Source: an uncultured Clostridia bacterium
Lineage (GTDB): Bacteria; Bacillota; Clostridia; Oscillospirales; Oscillospiraceae
DNA length: 5,873 nucleotides
Assembly (NCBI GenBank): GCA_947383645.1
Contig: CANDEH010000126.1
Location: 1-5,873 of the forward strand
Direction: 5' to 3'
The stretch's first letter is position 1. Each line of letters opens with the position of its first letter. The position numbers and the translations under genes are program-made. Shown here piece after piece: positions 5,727 to 5,873 of the stretch. Below the pieces are notes generated by a model that searched no databases, was not told the DNA's origin, and was given only the letters and a program-made list of their open reading frames with translations.

Positions 5727-5873
5727 ATGTCACACAAATCGCAGGAAAGGAATATGCGTAAGCTGGCCGAACTGCTGTCCCAGGACCTGGGCTACATCTG
5801 GGGCGAGAAGGAGAGCGGCCCCAACGGCGCGAAGAAGCAGTTTCTGAACACGGGCAAGGTGTTCCTCCGGGCG
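5727..5873 (+). CDS. Unrecognised protein, N-terminal part only
   Basis: I do not recognise the family. The first 49 codons are open to the window edge, and ATG 5727 has GAGGAGG (5712-5718) 8 bases upstream, a strong start. The visible part begins MSHKSQERNMRKLAELLSQ, a charged amphipathic helix, followed by LGYIWGEKESGPNGAKKQF and LNTGKVFLRA. The mix of helix, aromatic turn and basic strand suggests a small soluble globular protein. There is no signal peptide or membrane segment in the visible part. It lies 105 bases after the beta-helix gene in the same direction and is probably in the same operon. The PRTRC neighbourhood makes an accessory PRTRC-type component possible, but nothing seen proves it. 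Confidence 0.75.
   Translation, partial: MSHKSQERNMRKLAELLSQDLGYIWGEKESGPNGAKKQFLNTGKVFLRA

Noticed and set aside
1..5873. CRISPR array, tRNA, rRNA or insertion sequence
   Set aside because: I saw no regularly spaced repeats with unique spacers, no tRNA or rRNA stretch, and no transposase or terminal inverted repeats.

Overview
The window looks like part of an integrative or conjugative element, or a similar accessory region, from a GC-rich gut-type Clostridia bacterium (Oscillospiraceae/Ruminococcaceae or Lachnospiraceae-like). This placement rests on strong AGGAGG-type ribosome binding sites, the Clostridia style of the Y-family polymerase, a Firmicutes-like SOS half-site and the accessory replication/PRTRC gene content. 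No integrase, relaxase or rRNA is visible, so the host assignment is inference.

Layout. Bases 1-1424 (minus strand) hold a Y-family translesion DNA polymerase whose 3' end lies outside the window. A frameshift next to its start removes the codon for the first catalytic aspartate. Bases 1425-1753 form a dense divergent control region. It contains a near-consensus promoter with an SOS-like half-site for the polymerase, a perfect 23-bp dyad, an extended -10 promoter for the plus-strand operon, a 15-bp-period direct repeat, and a strong intrinsic terminator in the leader just before the first operon gene. Bases 1754-5621 hold a tightly coupled plus-strand operon. Gene 1 is a JAMM/MPN metalloprotease of the PRTRC protein A type that appears to carry a ubiquitin-like PRTRC protein C segment. 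Gene 2 is an E1-like ThiF adenylyltransferase. Gene 3 is a full-length DnaN-type sliding clamp. Gene 4 is a bactofilin-like beta-helix protein. Genes 1-2 and 2-3 overlap by ATGA. A structured 105-base gap follows, and then an unrecognised gene that runs off the right edge.

How it fits together. JAMM protease, ubiquitin-like segment and E1-like enzyme are the core of a bacterial ubiquitin-like modification system of the PRTRC family. Here it is translationally coupled to a sliding clamp and sits next to a Y-family polymerase that ends in a clamp-binding motif (QLDLF). This parallels eukaryotic PCNA ubiquitination, where a modified clamp recruits translesion polymerases. The parallel is inference. 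The domain calls for the JAMM motif, ThiF and clamp are read directly from conserved residues.
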